Shown here: positions 45,187-57,322 of the stretch, one piece after another
How positions within the stretch are numbered: the stretch's first letter is position 1
Layout: the number at the start of each line of letters is the position of its first letter
Origin: Microcebus murinus
Taxonomy: Eukaryota > Chordata > Mammalia > Primates > Cheirogaleidae
Assembly: GCF_040939455.1 (NCBI RefSeq)
Contig: NC_134106.1
Span: 86,311,001 to 86,375,000, forward strand
DNA length: 64,000 nucleotides
Reading direction: 5' to 3'
The notes under the pieces: generated by a model
The model's input: only the letters and a program-made list of their open reading frames with translations
Databases searched by the model: none
Told to the model about the DNA's origin: nothing
Made by a program: the position numbers and the translations under genes

Positions 45187-47546
45187 ATTTTTTTTCAGGG
45201 CAGCATTTTCTTTGTGACAGTTGTTTCCAACTGCCAAGCCCTCACAGACACGCCGATGCCTGCACACCCCGTCAGCCCCCAGGGTCCACGGCTTTCTGCT
45301 GTCTTTGCAGAGCTGGAAGACTCAGTGGCCCTCCAAGCTGTGGCCTTAGAAGCATGTCCAGGGGAATGAGACGCCCTGCCCGATCTGGGGTCTTATTATT
45401 TCTTTTGTGTTTTTTAAATTTCCTTAGAGCTCTAGGGGTATCGCTGAAGTTCCATCTGCTTTAAGACTGTGACAGTGCAGAACTACGGCTCGCGATCTTA
45501 GAGACCACCAATCCCATGGCCTCGTGTCCCAGATGAGGATGCCGAGGCCTGCTGAGTGGGGGGGGCTTAGGTTCCTGGTCTCAGGAATCCAGCCTGGCCT
45601 CCCCGACCACGGTCAGTCCTCTGGGCTTTGCACAGAGCACCATCTCGGCACTTGGCCGACAGCAAGGTGAGCTTTGAGCCAGGCTTTCCGGGGTGCCCGT
45701 GTTCCCCCTTGAGTCTATGAAGAGAGGGCCTGCCTATAGGATGGGAATTTCTCAGGTCACAGGAGGCTGTTCTCTTTAGGCACCTGCTGTTGCCCAAGGG
45801 TTCAGGAAGTCATGGGCTTTGTGCAATGTAGCTTGATCCTTGGTGAGTGTGTGTGTGTCCTTGTGTACACACATACCTGTGCACACACAGATTCCCAAGC
45901 CTAGGCTGAATTCCCCCTGGCAAAAAGATTTCTGGGAGATTTTAGGTACATTTATAAAAGCATACTCTAAGGGAAAGCCAAGCAGCTCATTGCACACTGG
46001 AATGATTTCCTTAACGTTTTCCATCACTGCTTGTGTCCCCCACCCCTGAGGGTTGTCTCGCTCCTCTCGGTTAGGTGTGCATGTGCTTGGTGGCTGGGTT
46101 TGTGAGCAGCCCACGTGCAGCGAGCCCACAGCCCGCTGGACTTGGAAGGTTTCAGGGCAAGAGCGGGGAGGCACTGGTATTCCCCGAGGGCTACACACCA
46201 AAACCATTTACCGAGAATACTCACGTAGAGCTGTATTTCAAACACTAGTTGATATTGTCATGGCTAATAAATACAATAATAAAGGCCATGACTTAAAAAC
46301 GTTCCTCAATTCATAGTAGCTTTGGATATTATGAATTTTCTGCTAAGCAGTTTCTACAACTCCCATCCTATTGGAGCGCGGAATATACAATTTTAGGCAT
46401 TAAGAAGTAGTCAATCTGCATTCTCAAAGTCAGGTGACTAACTTCCCCTCTGGGCCCCACGGTTTATGGCTTGGTGAGCCCTTGGACTTGTCTCCCCCTG
46501 GTTGACTCAAACAGAGTTAAGCCACCCAGTGCAGGGTCAGACTGGAGCTGCGTCTGCATTCCAGGCAGTGGGGACAGCTGGCTGTGTGGCTGTTGGGACA
46601 GATATCCACCATCCCTGAGCCTGTCCCTCCCTCATGAAGGCCCAGAAAGCCCCAGCCCTACTGTTGTCCCCTCAGCCCCCTGAGCCCAGGTTCCTGGCCT
46701 GTTGGGCAGGTGGCATGGCCAGTCAGGGCCAGGTGGGGGACCCTTGTCCCTTCTCAGTCTGTCCTTTCCCTGCCCAGAGGGACAAGCAAAGCCCTCCGTG
46801 CACATAGTCTGCTTTGGGTAAAGTTTTGATGTGGGGAAAATGTATTTGCAGCTCTCACTCCCCACCTCGACTCTGTCCTCTGAGATTCAGGTGCAGGTGA
46901 GATAAGGAAACACATCACGCTTCCCGCTGTCCCAGGCACACACATGGCAGTAAGCCAAGGGCATTCATTTGTAACAGCCAAATTGCCAACATCAGTGACA
47001 GAGGGGATGGGGGTGGAGTGGATGTGTTTGGGGAGGCGACATTCTCTGGACCCCTTAAACCAGACCACAGGGGCGGGACCTCTTCCACCAGTTTCTAAGG
47101 CAGCCCCTTAATTGCACAAGTGGTTAAGTACACAGTCTTTTGCGCACAGCAGGTTGAAGTTTTCTGTATACATTTACCCAGGTCATCACCATTCAGATCA
47201 AACCAGATTTCCACATTCTGGAAAGTCCCCTGACACCCCCTCCTGCCCCCACAGCGCCTACTCAGCTGGACGTATTTTTCCCATTTACAGACGAAGAGGC
47301 CAAAGCTGGGAGAAGGCAGGACACCAGGCCTGGGCTCCCCAAGAGCAAGTCCTCACTTCCAGCGCCCTCTCCCGTGTGACTGAGCACAGTGCAAGACCTC
47401 TCCGGAGTCCCAGGGTATAAAAATCCAGATGCTTTCGGATCAGGAGTGCTGGGATGGCACGGGGGTGGGGGTGCTGGCAGCCTCTTGCCTTCATATGCCT
47501 CAGGGCGACCACCTGTGCAGACAGAGCCGCTGCCAGCCCTGGGCAG

Positions 47547-47566
47547 CCCACCCACCCACCCACCCA
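47547..47566 (+). repeat. (CCCA)n microsatellite
   Basis: Five tandem CCCA units. Confidence 0.85.
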
Positions 47567-48654
47567 AGCCACCCCATGCCAGGCTGTGACTGGGCAGAGG
47601 GAGGTCTGCAAAGGGTCTGGAGAGCTAGGGTCTGCAGTGTCAGCACAGGAGCCTCCTCCCTGGTGTCCCCTTCCTCCTTGCTCTGCAGTGCCCTCCTCCG
47701 CGTCCACCTGCTGGAGTGTGCAGCCTCCCACGTGCCACCCTGAGGCCCGCTGCGCCTTGTGCCTTTCCCTGGGGCCGTGCTGCCCCAGCCCTCCCCTCTG
47801 CCGTGTGCTTGCTGGGTCCCTGGGCTCTGTGTGAGAGCTGGAGGTCTTCCAACTGTGCTTGTACGTCCCCGGGGGCTGGGAAGGGGGAGCATGAGCCACC
47901 CACTCCCCAAGCTTTTGATCTTGCTTCAAATTACGTTTCGAACCTTTGAATGCTTCCCGGCTCCCTCTCACACCAAAAGCCTATGCCCAGGTTCTCCTTC
48001 CCTTCTTTAGGAGCCCTGGGACAGCCTGACACAGTGGGGCCCACGCGGGCAATGCCTGCCTGTGCCTCGGCCGCTCCGCCAGCCAGCACGAGGCTTAGGA
48101 AATGAGTGCGTGGAAGGTGGATGTGCAGAGGCCCCCGCATTGCAGCCAGCCTGCCAGAAACACCTGCTGCCTGCGATCTCCATGTGCACAGGGAGAAAAA
48201 TCCCAAGTGCTCTTGCCCAGTAATTAGTTACAGAATTGGCTTGTGAACAAATAGCTTGAGCTTTCCTGCAGGCACCTGGGTACACACACACTCATGCACA
48301 TACAGCAGATATATTACAGATACCTGTGCATGTACACCACACATTCCTAACTGATTTTCTTCCTTAAATGGAGGTGTAATTTACAACAAATCATATCTAC
48401 TAAGTGGCTTGAGACAAGACAGGCTGGCCAAAAAGGGATGACTGCCAGGAACAGAAAAACAGCATAGTGTCTTCAACAAATAGATTTCCCCCCACTCACA
48501 TAATACTAAATTGTGGCTTTGACTCAGCAGTCATTGGTAACTGTAGTTCTTTTGGGCTTATCCTCATGACTGTTGCTCTCTTAAGTCTAGCCATCAGGTC
48601 CATTCAACATGGCTGGGGTGGATTCTAGGCATGCCACACTGAGCTTATGAGAGA

Positions 48655-48850
48655 AGAGAGACCACACGTTCTAAGTGCCAAGAACTGTGCTTATTGGCAT
48701 TATCTCATTTAATCCTATGATAACTCTGTGAGGTAGATACTAATGTTCCTCCCATTTTAGACGTGAAAATAGTGAAGTGTAGAGAGTAAGAACTAGTAAA
48801 AATGGCAGTGCTTAGATTTGAGCCTAATTCTCTCCATGCAAATTCTTTAC
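48655..48850 (-). mobile_element. MIR SINE
   Basis: 'gtgccaagaactgtgcttat', 'tctcatttaatcctatgata', 'actctgtgaggtagatacta' and 'cattttagacgtgaaaatag' are the reverse-complement MIR order, reaching the core near 48820. Confidence 0.8.
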
Positions 48851-49139
48851 CTGCCAATGTGAACTGAGCCTTCACGCAGGTAGGGAGTTAAGTGTGCTCA
48901 TAGGGAGACACAGAGAAAGCACTTTGGTATTCTTTAAAAAGTGAAAGATGCCTTCTCTTTAAAAAGTAGGTTTTAAAACAGATAAGTCGAGCCAAATGAA
49001 ACACATTTTCCTTTCTGAGTACAAGCTTCTGGCATGTGAGACGACCATGTGGCTTGCAGTGATGGAGAAATGTACCCACAGAACGAAGGTTATTGAAATG
49101 CAGGCCTCTCGTGATGTGCCTGGGGCTCCGTATTGATGC

Positions 49140-49360
49140 AGCCCTGTCTGACACTTTTTAATCAATAATTTTAAGGAAGACATAGATAAGATGATTTAGA
49201 AATTGCAGAAAGCATAAATCTGGGAGGAACAGCCTATGGGCTGGATGATGAAATAAAAATTTCACGAGATTTTGGCAGGTGAGAGCCTTGGGACTTAAAT
49301 AAAATGGAATATGTTAGGGATTCCTATAACGTCTAACACTTGGATTCAAAAAATGAACTT
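49140..49360 (+). mobile_element. L3/CR1 LINE fossil, RT region
   Basis: 'aatcaataattttaaggaag', 'gatgatttagaaattgcaga', 'aatctgggaggaacagccta' and 'aacacttggattcaaaaaat' follow the nucleotide order coding the CR1-clade reverse-transcriptase stretch (INN...KFADDTKLGG...LHLG). Stops now break it. This is one of the oldest recognisable LINE families in mammals. Confidence 0.65.
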
Positions 49361-49869
49361 GAGACGTTTGACTTTGGGAGTCCTGGCTTGTATCATTAAG
49401 CCACGTGGAACGGGCATAACTGACCACAAACCAAACTAACAAATATTTTTGTTCTAGCTTCTTAGGAGACATTCTAGTTAAAGACTAAATTCTTCGTCAT
49501 GTGTGCTTTCTTGAGTATCTGGTCCTGTTGCTCATGGTCAGTTAGTGGTTTGACTAAGATTTCCATAAATGCTGTATTTAAGTCACTTGTTTCTTGATTC
49601 AGCATTTGCTTGCTCACCGTAAACCTTTGACTATTTTCCAGAGTTCCACAGTGTTGATTCTGACAGCTTTTGCTGACTTGGGTATGTGTGTGTTTCTGCG
49701 GGGGACAGGCCTGGGGGGTGCTCGCTCTGCAGTTTGCTAGTGTCACTCCTGTTCTCGAACCATGCTGCGTGGAGTGCAGCGGGCAGCCCTGCATTCAGCA
49801 TGGCCGGGCCATTTCTGCTGCATCACGGCCAGCTCCAAGTTCCAGGGACTGACTGGAGGTGAGCTATTG

Positions 49870-50125
49870 GGTGAAGGTCAGGAACTGTTGGCACTCAGCC
49901 TGGAAAAGAGCAGACCTAGTGGAGAGGTGGTGGCTGTTTAAACACCTGATGCTCTGAGACCTAATAGCCCCAAAGAGAAAAGTAAGCACCCATGTGGGAA
50001 GTCTCAAAAGTGCCAATTTGGGCTCCACATCAGGAGGGAAGAGTCTAGGGTGGGAGCTGTCTGAACAGGCTGCCTGCCTTCCGTCTCACGTGCTGCTTGG
50101 GATTCCTGCAGGTGGGGGCTGCAAA
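49870..50125 (+). mobile_element. L3/CR1 LINE fossil, 3' part
   Basis: 'aactgttggcactcagcctg', 'gaaaagagcagacctagtgg' and 'ctgtctgaacaggctgcctg' match the downstream part of the same CR1-clade element. It lies about 500 bp after the first piece in the same orientation, so the two are probably one fossil with lost sequence between. Confidence 0.6.
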
Positions 50126-51269
50126 GTGAGGTGACGTCGGCTCCTTTCCACCCTCAGACACTGTCATTTTTGTCCGTTCTTGTCTTTAGCTTCTGTTACC
50201 AGCCCTTGCCGATTCTTCTCTATAAAGCCCGGTCCAGTTTGGCCTCCTCTCCATCCATGGCTCACCAGTTCCCATACAGACTTCAGAAACTGTCACCCTG
50301 CTACCCATCTCCCCTCACCACCCTGCGAAGTGCTGTGGACTGCTCTCTAAACTCGAACTTCATTGAGCCTCTCTCCTGCTAAAAGAGATGCAGTTGCTTT
50401 CTGCTGCCAATGGGCCAATTTGGACCCATTTGCAACTGGCCCCAGCTGCCCTTCCAGACACAGGCCCCTGTGTCCTACCTCTCCCGAGCTGCCGCTCAGT
50501 CCCTCGGGGACAGTAATCACCTTAACTGGGGGGTGGGGTGCAAGGGGCGGGAGGCTATGCCCAGGAATAAAACTGGCAACTGCCTGACCTACACGAGGAG
50601 ATGACGCCAGGGCCGAGCCCTAAAGGACAAAGGGTCACCAGGTGCACAAGGAAAAGGGGAGGAGGGCAGCCCCAAAGGTTCTCAGATCCCACCTGCGATC
50701 AGACTTTTCTGGGCTCAGAGATGACCAGGGTGCTCTGACAATAATGTTATTTCCTTTCAACATACTGATGTTTCATCCTCTCCAAAGTGCTTAAGATAAA
50801 GAATAGAAAACCTTATGTTTTTTCCCGGGGAATAGCCTTTGAGCTTCTCCAGCAAAACACAACATAGAGCAGAGAGGCAAAATAAGAAGGAATCCAGAAA
50901 GAAAAAGTAAAATAAAGCCTGATGTTACAAAGAAAGAACATGAAGGTCACAGGAGAGGCCAACCTGGGTGGGCTCATTCATCGAGGGACACCCAGTGAGG
51001 AGGACACAGGCCCTCGTGACTTGACGAGGTCCCCATTGTGCATTCCTGGGGCAAGGCCACTGTGACAAGAGTTACAAAAAGTCAGCCAATTCCATCCTGC
51101 TGTATATAATGACCCCGCCATCTATTTATAAAGCCTCGAGGAATTAAAGCAAATGTTCATCCTAAAACCACCACGGGCAGCAATGCCTCCAAAGCTCAGT
51201 CACAGCATAATCTCTCCCTGCTCTGCCCAAGTCCCACCTTTGTCAGGAGTCACTTTTCCATGGGGAGGA
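50126..51269. other. intergenic stretch
   Basis: Mostly unique. 50130-50480 is pyrimidine-rich and could be diverged L2. No gene is recognised. Confidence 0.4.
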
Positions 51270-51420
51270 GGCAGAGACCATCTCCCAGCTCCTGGTGACT
51301 CGGGCAAGTCCCTCCGCCGCTCTATCTTGAAGTCTTCATCTGTAAAGAGGGGGTGTGACTGTGTCTGTCTCCTAGAGGGTGTTGGGAAGTCCACGTGAGT
51401 CTATATACAGACTCTAAGAA
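51270..51420 (+). mobile_element. MIR SINE fragment
   Basis: 'tggtgactcgggcaagtccc', 'ttcatctgtaaagaggggg' and 'ctcctagagggtgttgggaa' are the MIR core and following segment in plus orientation. Confidence 0.65.
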
Positions 51421-51429
51421 TAGCTCACA

Positions 51430-51981
51430 GCTTACCACGAATCAAACTGGATGTTTCTCCTTCTTCCCACATCCGCCCTCTCCTGGCCGCACAATCTACC
51501 TGCTCAGGCCGACCCCTGGAGTCAAACTAGATTCCTCTCTTCTTCTCCACCCATATCTAACCCATCAGCACATTCTGTTGGCTCCAGCCTAGAAACACAC
51601 CCGGAAGCCATCCTGTTCCTCACCCTGTCACCACCACTCTGCTTTGACCCTGACAGTCCTGGCCCTTTCCCTCCCTCTGGACGCAGGGTTCAGGCTGCTC
51701 TGCGAAGAGGCCGGGCTTGCTGCTGCTTTGGACTTTTTGCACTTGCTCCTCCTTCTCCTGGAACGCTGAGTCCCAGGCCCCTGCCTGCTCACACGCTCTC
51801 CTGCCAGCCGCGCTCCAAGGCCACCTCCCCAGTACGGCCACCGTGACATTGCCACCCACACCACCCACTCACCGGCTGCGCCACTTGCCTGGTTCGTTTT
51901 TACCCGTAGTGCGTGTTCACTTCCAACACACCATGCCACTCACTTCTTCGTTTTGTCGCTCTCCTGTTCTTTCCTCTAGCA
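51430..51981 (+). mobile_element. L2 LINE (first part)
   Basis: 'cctggagtcaaactagattc', 'cccatcagcacattctgttg' and 'ctttttgcacttgctcctcc' follow the L2 ORF2 C-terminal order. The element is interrupted by a hAT insertion and resumes at 52161 with the L2 3' tail. Confidence 0.7.
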
Positions 51982-52160
51982 TAGCGGTTCTCAGCCATGG
52001 GACATCTGTCGGCGTTCGGAGACATTTTGGGTGGCCATGACTGGGGCTGGGGTGATCCAGGTGACTAGTGGGCACAGGCAGGATGCACAGGAGAGTGTCC
52101 TGAGAACTTCCCCAAAGGCCCGCCCCCAGGTGTCCACAGGGCCAAGGTTGAGAGACCTGA
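51982..52160 (+). mobile_element. hAT-Charlie non-autonomous element (MER58-like)
   Basis: Starts near 'tagcggttctcagcc' and ends 'ggttgagagacctga', complementary terminal inverted repeats. The interior 'ggagacattttgggtggcca' followed by 'actggggctggggtgat' is the pattern of a Charlie-derived MITE. It splits the surrounding L2. The family name is tentative. Confidence 0.6.
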
Positions 52161-52275
52161 TCTCAATCTCGAGCCACACGCAGGCAAGGGCCATTTTCCC
52201 CATTTTGGTCACCGCTGCATCTCCAGCACCCAGAGCAGGGCTTGGTATCACAGATGCTCAGTAACTGTGGAACGG
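52161..52275 (+). mobile_element. L2 LINE 3' tail (second part)
   Basis: 'accgctgcatctccagcacc', 'cagagcagggcttggtatca' and 'gatgctcagtaactg' form the L2 3' end, continuing the element before the hAT insertion. Confidence 0.65.
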
Positions 52276-52399
52276 AGACTGGCACATTCTCAGCACAGGG
52301 AAATACTGATTGTTGTTATTATTATTATTTACCCCGGGTTCATGTAATTTCTGTGCCTCAGGTTTTCAGGAAGGCCTCTGCCCTTCTCCTGGGCATGTG

Positions 52400-52640
52400 G
52401 GAAGAGTGGGAAGAATGTTGGACGTGCAGTCAGAGACCTCCATCCAAGCCCCAGGTTGGCTATTATGAGCTGTGTGGCTCTGGGCAGCTCACTTAACCTC
52501 TCTGAGATTTTGTTTTCTCATTTGCTAAGTTGGAATAAAACTTGTCCTTTTTATCTGGCAAGTTGACAGGATGAACTAATAAGATAGCATGTCAAAATGC
52601 TTGTAAGCACTAAATACCTTTTGGCTATTGTCATTATGTG
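52400..52640 (+). mobile_element. MIR SINE, near full length
   Basis: 'gagctgtgtggctctgggca', 'gctcacttaacctctctgag', 'ttttctcatttgctaagttg' and 'aatgcttgtaagcactaaat' are in MIR order, from the tRNA-derived head to the LINE-like tail. Confidence 0.85.
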
Positions 52641-53519
52641 GTGTTTCCTGCAAAACGGAAAAGCCAAGTGACTTCACTATAGCTGACAATCTTGCATTGG
52701 TTATGAGGAGCCTGTTATTCATAATTCAGTGGGTTTCCACTTCTGCCCATATGGCACTTCTTACTTAGACAGGTATCTTGAGGGAAGAGGAGGAGCAGGA
52801 AGCCCTTTAAAATACACTGCACATGTCACATGTATTTCACTGAACAGCTTTTGCATTTACAATTCAAACAGTATGCTCAAAATAGTATTAATAAATTTTC
52901 TATCCTGAGTAATGCTTCTCAGATATACAACAAGGGAAAATAATTAAAGAAAAACCCAATAAAATGGGGATCATAAAAAGAGGGAGGATTGTAAATCAAG
53001 GGCGTGGACTTCTAGCCATTCTCGAGGCTGCCTTTGAGTGCAGGGACCCCAGATGTTTGATTTGGACATGTGGGCTCTTGCAATATGATCGTGTTCTTCT
53101 TATGAATGAGACATCAAAAGGCACATGGCCCCAGATGCAATCAGGTTGGCAAATGTGTGCCTTGGAGAGCAGAAATGGCCAACATATGCGTCCTTCATCA
53201 TTTATGAAGCTGTTAGGAGCAAAGCCCCAGGGAACGCATTCTGCCCCTGGAAATGAGTGGCCTCTCCTTACAGATCACCAAAGGGCCTTCGGCTAAAGAT
53301 CTGCAACATCGAAGAGTGGCATGGCCAGCTGGCCACCTGAGACACGTGGTCTGTTCCAAAGCGTGGGTCATACTCTTACTTTCCTGGCTCAGTGGGGATA
53401 AAGCCTGAAAGAGCCTTTGGATACATTGATAGCAAACAAATATAAACATTATTTACCTAGCAACATAATTCACATTTTTTTCTTTTCTTGGTTCCTTCAC
53501 AGGGTCATTAGTCTTTCCT
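52641..53519. other. unique intergenic stretch
   Basis: No repeat is recognised. A 110-codon open frame at 52964-53296 (+) has no identifiable domain. Confidence 0.45.
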
Positions 53520-54511
53520 TGAGCCATCAGTTCCTTCATTTATTCTACTAATTCAACAATTATTTACCAAATTCTTACTTGTGCTGGGCAATGTTCTAAG
53601 TCCCAAGGATTTGGGGGAAAACCAGACAGACAAGCACCCTGCCCTTATAAAGCTTACACTCTAGAGACGTCAAACTATAAGCAAATGAATACACAGTATT
53701 TGCTTCAGAATGCAATGAATGTTCCCAGTGAAGAGATCACGACGTGATAGAGCTTCTTTCCATCTCCCGGGGGGCTCCACTCAGGAAAGGCCTGTTTGCG
53801 AGGAAGGGAGTGAGCCCACGACATGCTGGGGAAGGCATGCGGGAGAGGCAGGGGTGAATGAGCAGAAAGTGTGCCCAGTGCCAGGAGCCAAGTGAGGGGG
53901 CTGAGGAAGGGGAGGAGGGGGCCAGACCACGCAGAGCATCGAAGGCCAAGTTGAGAAGGGAATTTGGATGTTTTTTAAGAAGTTACTGAACTATTTTAAG
54001 TAGAGAAATGGGATGCACCGATTTACCTTATGAAAAGAGTTCTCTGGCTGCTTTGAGAGGATGTATTATTGAAGGGGAGAAGGGGGAGCGGGGAGACCAG
54101 TGGTGCGATCACTCTAGTCCAGCAAGAGAGGGGGCCACTTGGGCCAGGGCGGTGGCTGGGAAGACAGGGGCATGGATTTGGAATATGCTTTGGAGGAGAA
54201 ACATAGGCACTGCTGATGGAATAGGCATAAGCAGTAATAGAAAGGGTAAACTCAAGATGTCTCCTGGGTTTTTGGCTTAAAAAACAACTGGGTATAGAGC
54301 TATGAAAGAATGGGAGGGAAATGGGTTTGGGTTATATGTACATGCAATCAACAATTCTGTGTTGGATGTGTGGAATTTATAAGCCTGTTAGACATCTGAG
54401 TGGACATCAGGTTGGCAGGTGGTAAAGTCTTGAGTTTCATGGAAAGTCAGGACCAGAAACAGAGGTTTGGGATTCATGAGTGTGTAAATGGTATTCAAAA
54501 CCACAAGAGCA

Positions 54512-54573
54512 TTCTGTCCCGAACTAGAGATGAGAAAAAACAAAAAACAAAACAACAACAACAACAACAACAA
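54512..54573 (+). mobile_element. very short A-tailed retroinsertion inside L2
   Basis: About 23 bp ('ttctgtcccgaactagagat' plus gag) are followed by an A-rich/(CAA)n tail. A perfect 15-bp duplication, AAAACCACAAGAGCA, sits at 54497-54511 and 54574-54588. The structure is that of an L1-mediated insertion truncated almost to its tail; the source transcript is not recognised. Confidence 0.65.
54548..54573 (+). repeat. (CAA)n microsatellite
   Basis: About seven AAC/CAA units that evolved from the A-tail of the short insertion. Confidence 0.85.
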
Positions 54574-54898
54574 AAAACCACAAGAGCAGACAAAGTAACT
54601 GAGGAAAAGAGTTAGATAGGAGGGCCCCGGAGCAAGCACAGGAACATTCAGCATTGAGGGGATGATGGAGAAGCAGGAGACGGCAGGTGTCAGGAGGAGG
54701 AAAAGAGGAAGAGTGCCATCATGGAAAGTGACAACGGAATATGTCTTAAAGACGGACATGCTTGAATGTGTCAGATGCTGCTAAAATGTGCTATAGCAGA
54801 AGTAAATGCAAAGTCCTATGGGAGAAGTTGTCTCCAGGGTGTGCAAAGCCCTGGACAAGATCTGTTGTGGGGCCCCTGTCTATGTAACCAATGTGATT

Positions 54899-55228
<330 letters not shown>

Positions 55229-55479
55229 GTATTGCAAATTCTTGGCCTTATGTGGGGTATAGTGGTATATGGATGACAATTTAGAATAATGGGTAGGAAG
55301 AGATGCTTATGTATTTGTTTATTGGCTAATTAGTACATTTACAGATTCTTCATCCTGTATCCAATGTAAGCATATCAGTGCATCAGTACCATTCTGGAGG
55401 CCCAAATTGCACATCATTCCATGAAAGAAACTTTGTGCTGGCTAGAGGGTTCGTCTACGAGAGACGCCCCATGAGACAT
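55229..55479. other. unique intergenic stretch
   Basis: AT-rich, without recognisable features. Confidence 0.45.
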
Positions 55480-55880
55480 CAATGCATTTTTCAACAGAAA
55501 CTTTGCAGGACAAAATGGAGTAGGTGGTAAATTCAAAGTGCTGAAAGAAGAAGAAGGAAAAAAAGAAACATAAAATCCCTGCCAATCAAGAATGCTATAC
55601 CTGGCAAAACTGTTCTTCAAAAATAAAGACTTTCTCAGACAAACAAAAGCTGAAGGAGTTAATCACTACTAGACCTGCTTTGCAAGAAATGCTCAGGTAG
55701 TTCTAGTTGTAATAAAAGAACACTAAACAGCAACATGAAAGCATAAGAAAGCATGAAATTCATGGGTAAAGGTAAATATATAGACAAAAGCAGAATAATA
55801 TATTGCTTATAATGATGGTGGGTAAATTGCTTTTAATTCAAGTATAAAAGTTAAAAGACAAAAGTATTACAAATAACTAT
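55480..55880 (+). mobile_element. old L1-related segment, plus orientation
   Basis: 'aattcaaagtgctgaaagaa', 'ccaatcaagaatgctatacc', 'gacaaacaaaagctgaagga' and 'ctgctttgcaagaaatgctc' match a common old L1-associated region. It resembles the 22340-22690 segment in kind but is a different copy and better preserved. Confidence 0.6.
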
Positions 55881-56999
55881 AACTGAATTACTTGCTGCTT
55901 CTTGGCCACAAAAGGGCTGCCTCATCTCTGAGGTTGTGTCCCTATTAAGACAGAAAGCAGGGAAAGGCCGGTGCCTGGAACCTTCTGTGTGTCAGAGTGG
56001 TCCCTGATGCCCCACTGAGCCATGTCCACTTGCACCTCATGTCCGGAACTGTGTCAATGGTTACTCCAACTGCAGAAGAAGGCACAGCTCCACCCTGACC
56101 CAAACCAGGGCTGCTGCCATGGGAGAAGACTGGTGTTGGTGAGGTTGTGAGCGAGATGGCAGATAAAGTGGCGGGGCCATCGACCCGGGCAGATGAGATC
56201 AGATCGCCCCGGGGGTGGGGTTAGCGATGTGAAGGCCACCGGTGTCAGGTAAGTTAAAATGGAGAAAAATGGACACTGGCTTCGCGGTGGGGTGGTGGCC
56301 AGAGCAGTTTCAGCGGGTGGCACAGAGGCACGCTGGAGGTGGGAGCGGAGCCGCAGGAAGTCTGCGGGGAGAACAAGGACGTGCTGGGAAGGGGTGTGTG
56401 GGGGAGAGAAACTGGGACCCGAAGAAGCCTGTTCCCAGACCCAGCGGGAGAGGAGTGGAGCGGGAAGAAACGGAGAGTGGGAACCACGGAGCCGAGCCAG
56501 ACGCAGGGCTCTCTTGATGGCTCTGCCTATCTTGCTTCGACCCGGCGTCTGACAGGATGTCTGGAAACTAGTGTATTTGTTATAAGGGGCGTTCTTCTTT
56601 TTTCCAGAAAAAGCAATCAACCTTTCAGAACAATGTTTGAGTGTGTGCTATCATTTATTTCTTTTATTTTCTACAAAGGGAACATCACTGAAGCCATGTT
56701 AACACTGGAAAAACCTCCACATTAAAGGCTCGCATTCTAGCAAGTATTATAAAAACTACCTATGTGTGTATAATCTTATTCCTTCATCCAGAAAACCATT
56801 AAAATAGGAGAGGCTCTGTGTGTACTAATAGGAATTCTCAGTGGCAAGCAGCAGAACCCCGCTCTGAATGACTTAGAGAGAACAGAAAATTATTGAGAGG
56901 AAATTGAGTGGCTCACAAACTCCCCAGGACGGCTGGGGAGCCAGACTGGGGGCTGTGCCACCAGACACGACGTTCACACCCACGGACTCCATCATTGCT
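55881..56999. other. unique stretch with GC-rich core
   Basis: 56100-56520 is GC- and purine-rich with several CpGs and open frames on both strands (188 codons at 56054-56620 minus). None is recognisable. No repeat family was identified. Confidence 0.4.
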
Positions 57000-57322
57000 G
57001 CTGTCCACTATGCAGCCACCAACTTCACGTAGCCGCTGGGCCTTGAAACATGGCCGGCCCCAGCTGAGATGCATCGTGTGAACTACTCACTGGGTTTCCA
57101 AGAATAAGTATGAAGAAAAGAGCATAAAATATCTCATTCGTGCTTTAAAAATATTGATTATATGTCGAAGTGATAATATTTGGACATACTGGGCATTAAA
57201 TAAAATATATTGAAATGACTTTCACCCATTTTTGTTTTGCTTTTTAAATGTGGTTACTAGAAAAATTTAAATTATGAATACCCGTGGGAAACTAGCACAT
57301 CATTTCATTTGATTTCTATTAA
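57000..57322 (+). mobile_element. MER33-like hAT-Charlie fossil (copy 2)
   Basis: 'aagaataagtatgaagaaaa', 'aaaatatctcattcgtgctt', 'attgattatatgtcgaagtg' and 'atgtggttactagaaaaatt' parallel the copy at 35.03-35.32 kb in the same orientation. The two copies are independent insertions of one family. Confidence 0.6.

Larger units (their letters stand above)
41036..48654. other. long repeat-poor intergenic stretch
   Basis: Only scattered short relics are visible: a possible L2 3' end at 41500-41605, a weak MIR-like patch at 44820-44900, and a MIR-like minus patch at 47240-47390 ('cccatttacagacgaagagg'). Simple repeats are AT at 45171-45186 and CCCA at 47547-47566. 42430-42560 and 42700-42990 are GC-rich with several CpGs. 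The longest open frame is 228 codons (47285-47971 minus) in GC-rich DNA without any recognisable domain. No gene could be supported. Confidence 0.4.
53520..54790 (-). mobile_element. long L2 LINE copy, minus orientation
   Basis: The plus strand begins with the reversed L2 3' end ('tgtgctgggcaatgttctaa', 'gcccttataaagcttacact'). It continues through 'gagttctctggctgctttga', 'gggtttttggcttaaaaaac', 'ttagacatctgagtggacat' and 'ggtattcaaaaccacaagag' to 'gtgtcagatgctgctaaaat'. At about 1.27 kb it is the longest L2 stretch in the window. An antisense open frame is not coding. A short A-tailed insertion interrupts it at 54512-54573. Confidence 0.75.

Noticed and set aside
47285..47971. 228-codon open frame on the minus strand
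   Set aside because: Low-complexity composition (P, G, A, Q, R rich) in GC-rich DNA and no recognisable family.
54388..54759. 123-codon hydrophobic minus-strand frame that looks membrane-like
   Set aside because: It runs along a minus-oriented L2. The L/F-rich stretch reads the antisense of the A-rich/CAA insert and is not a real membrane segment.
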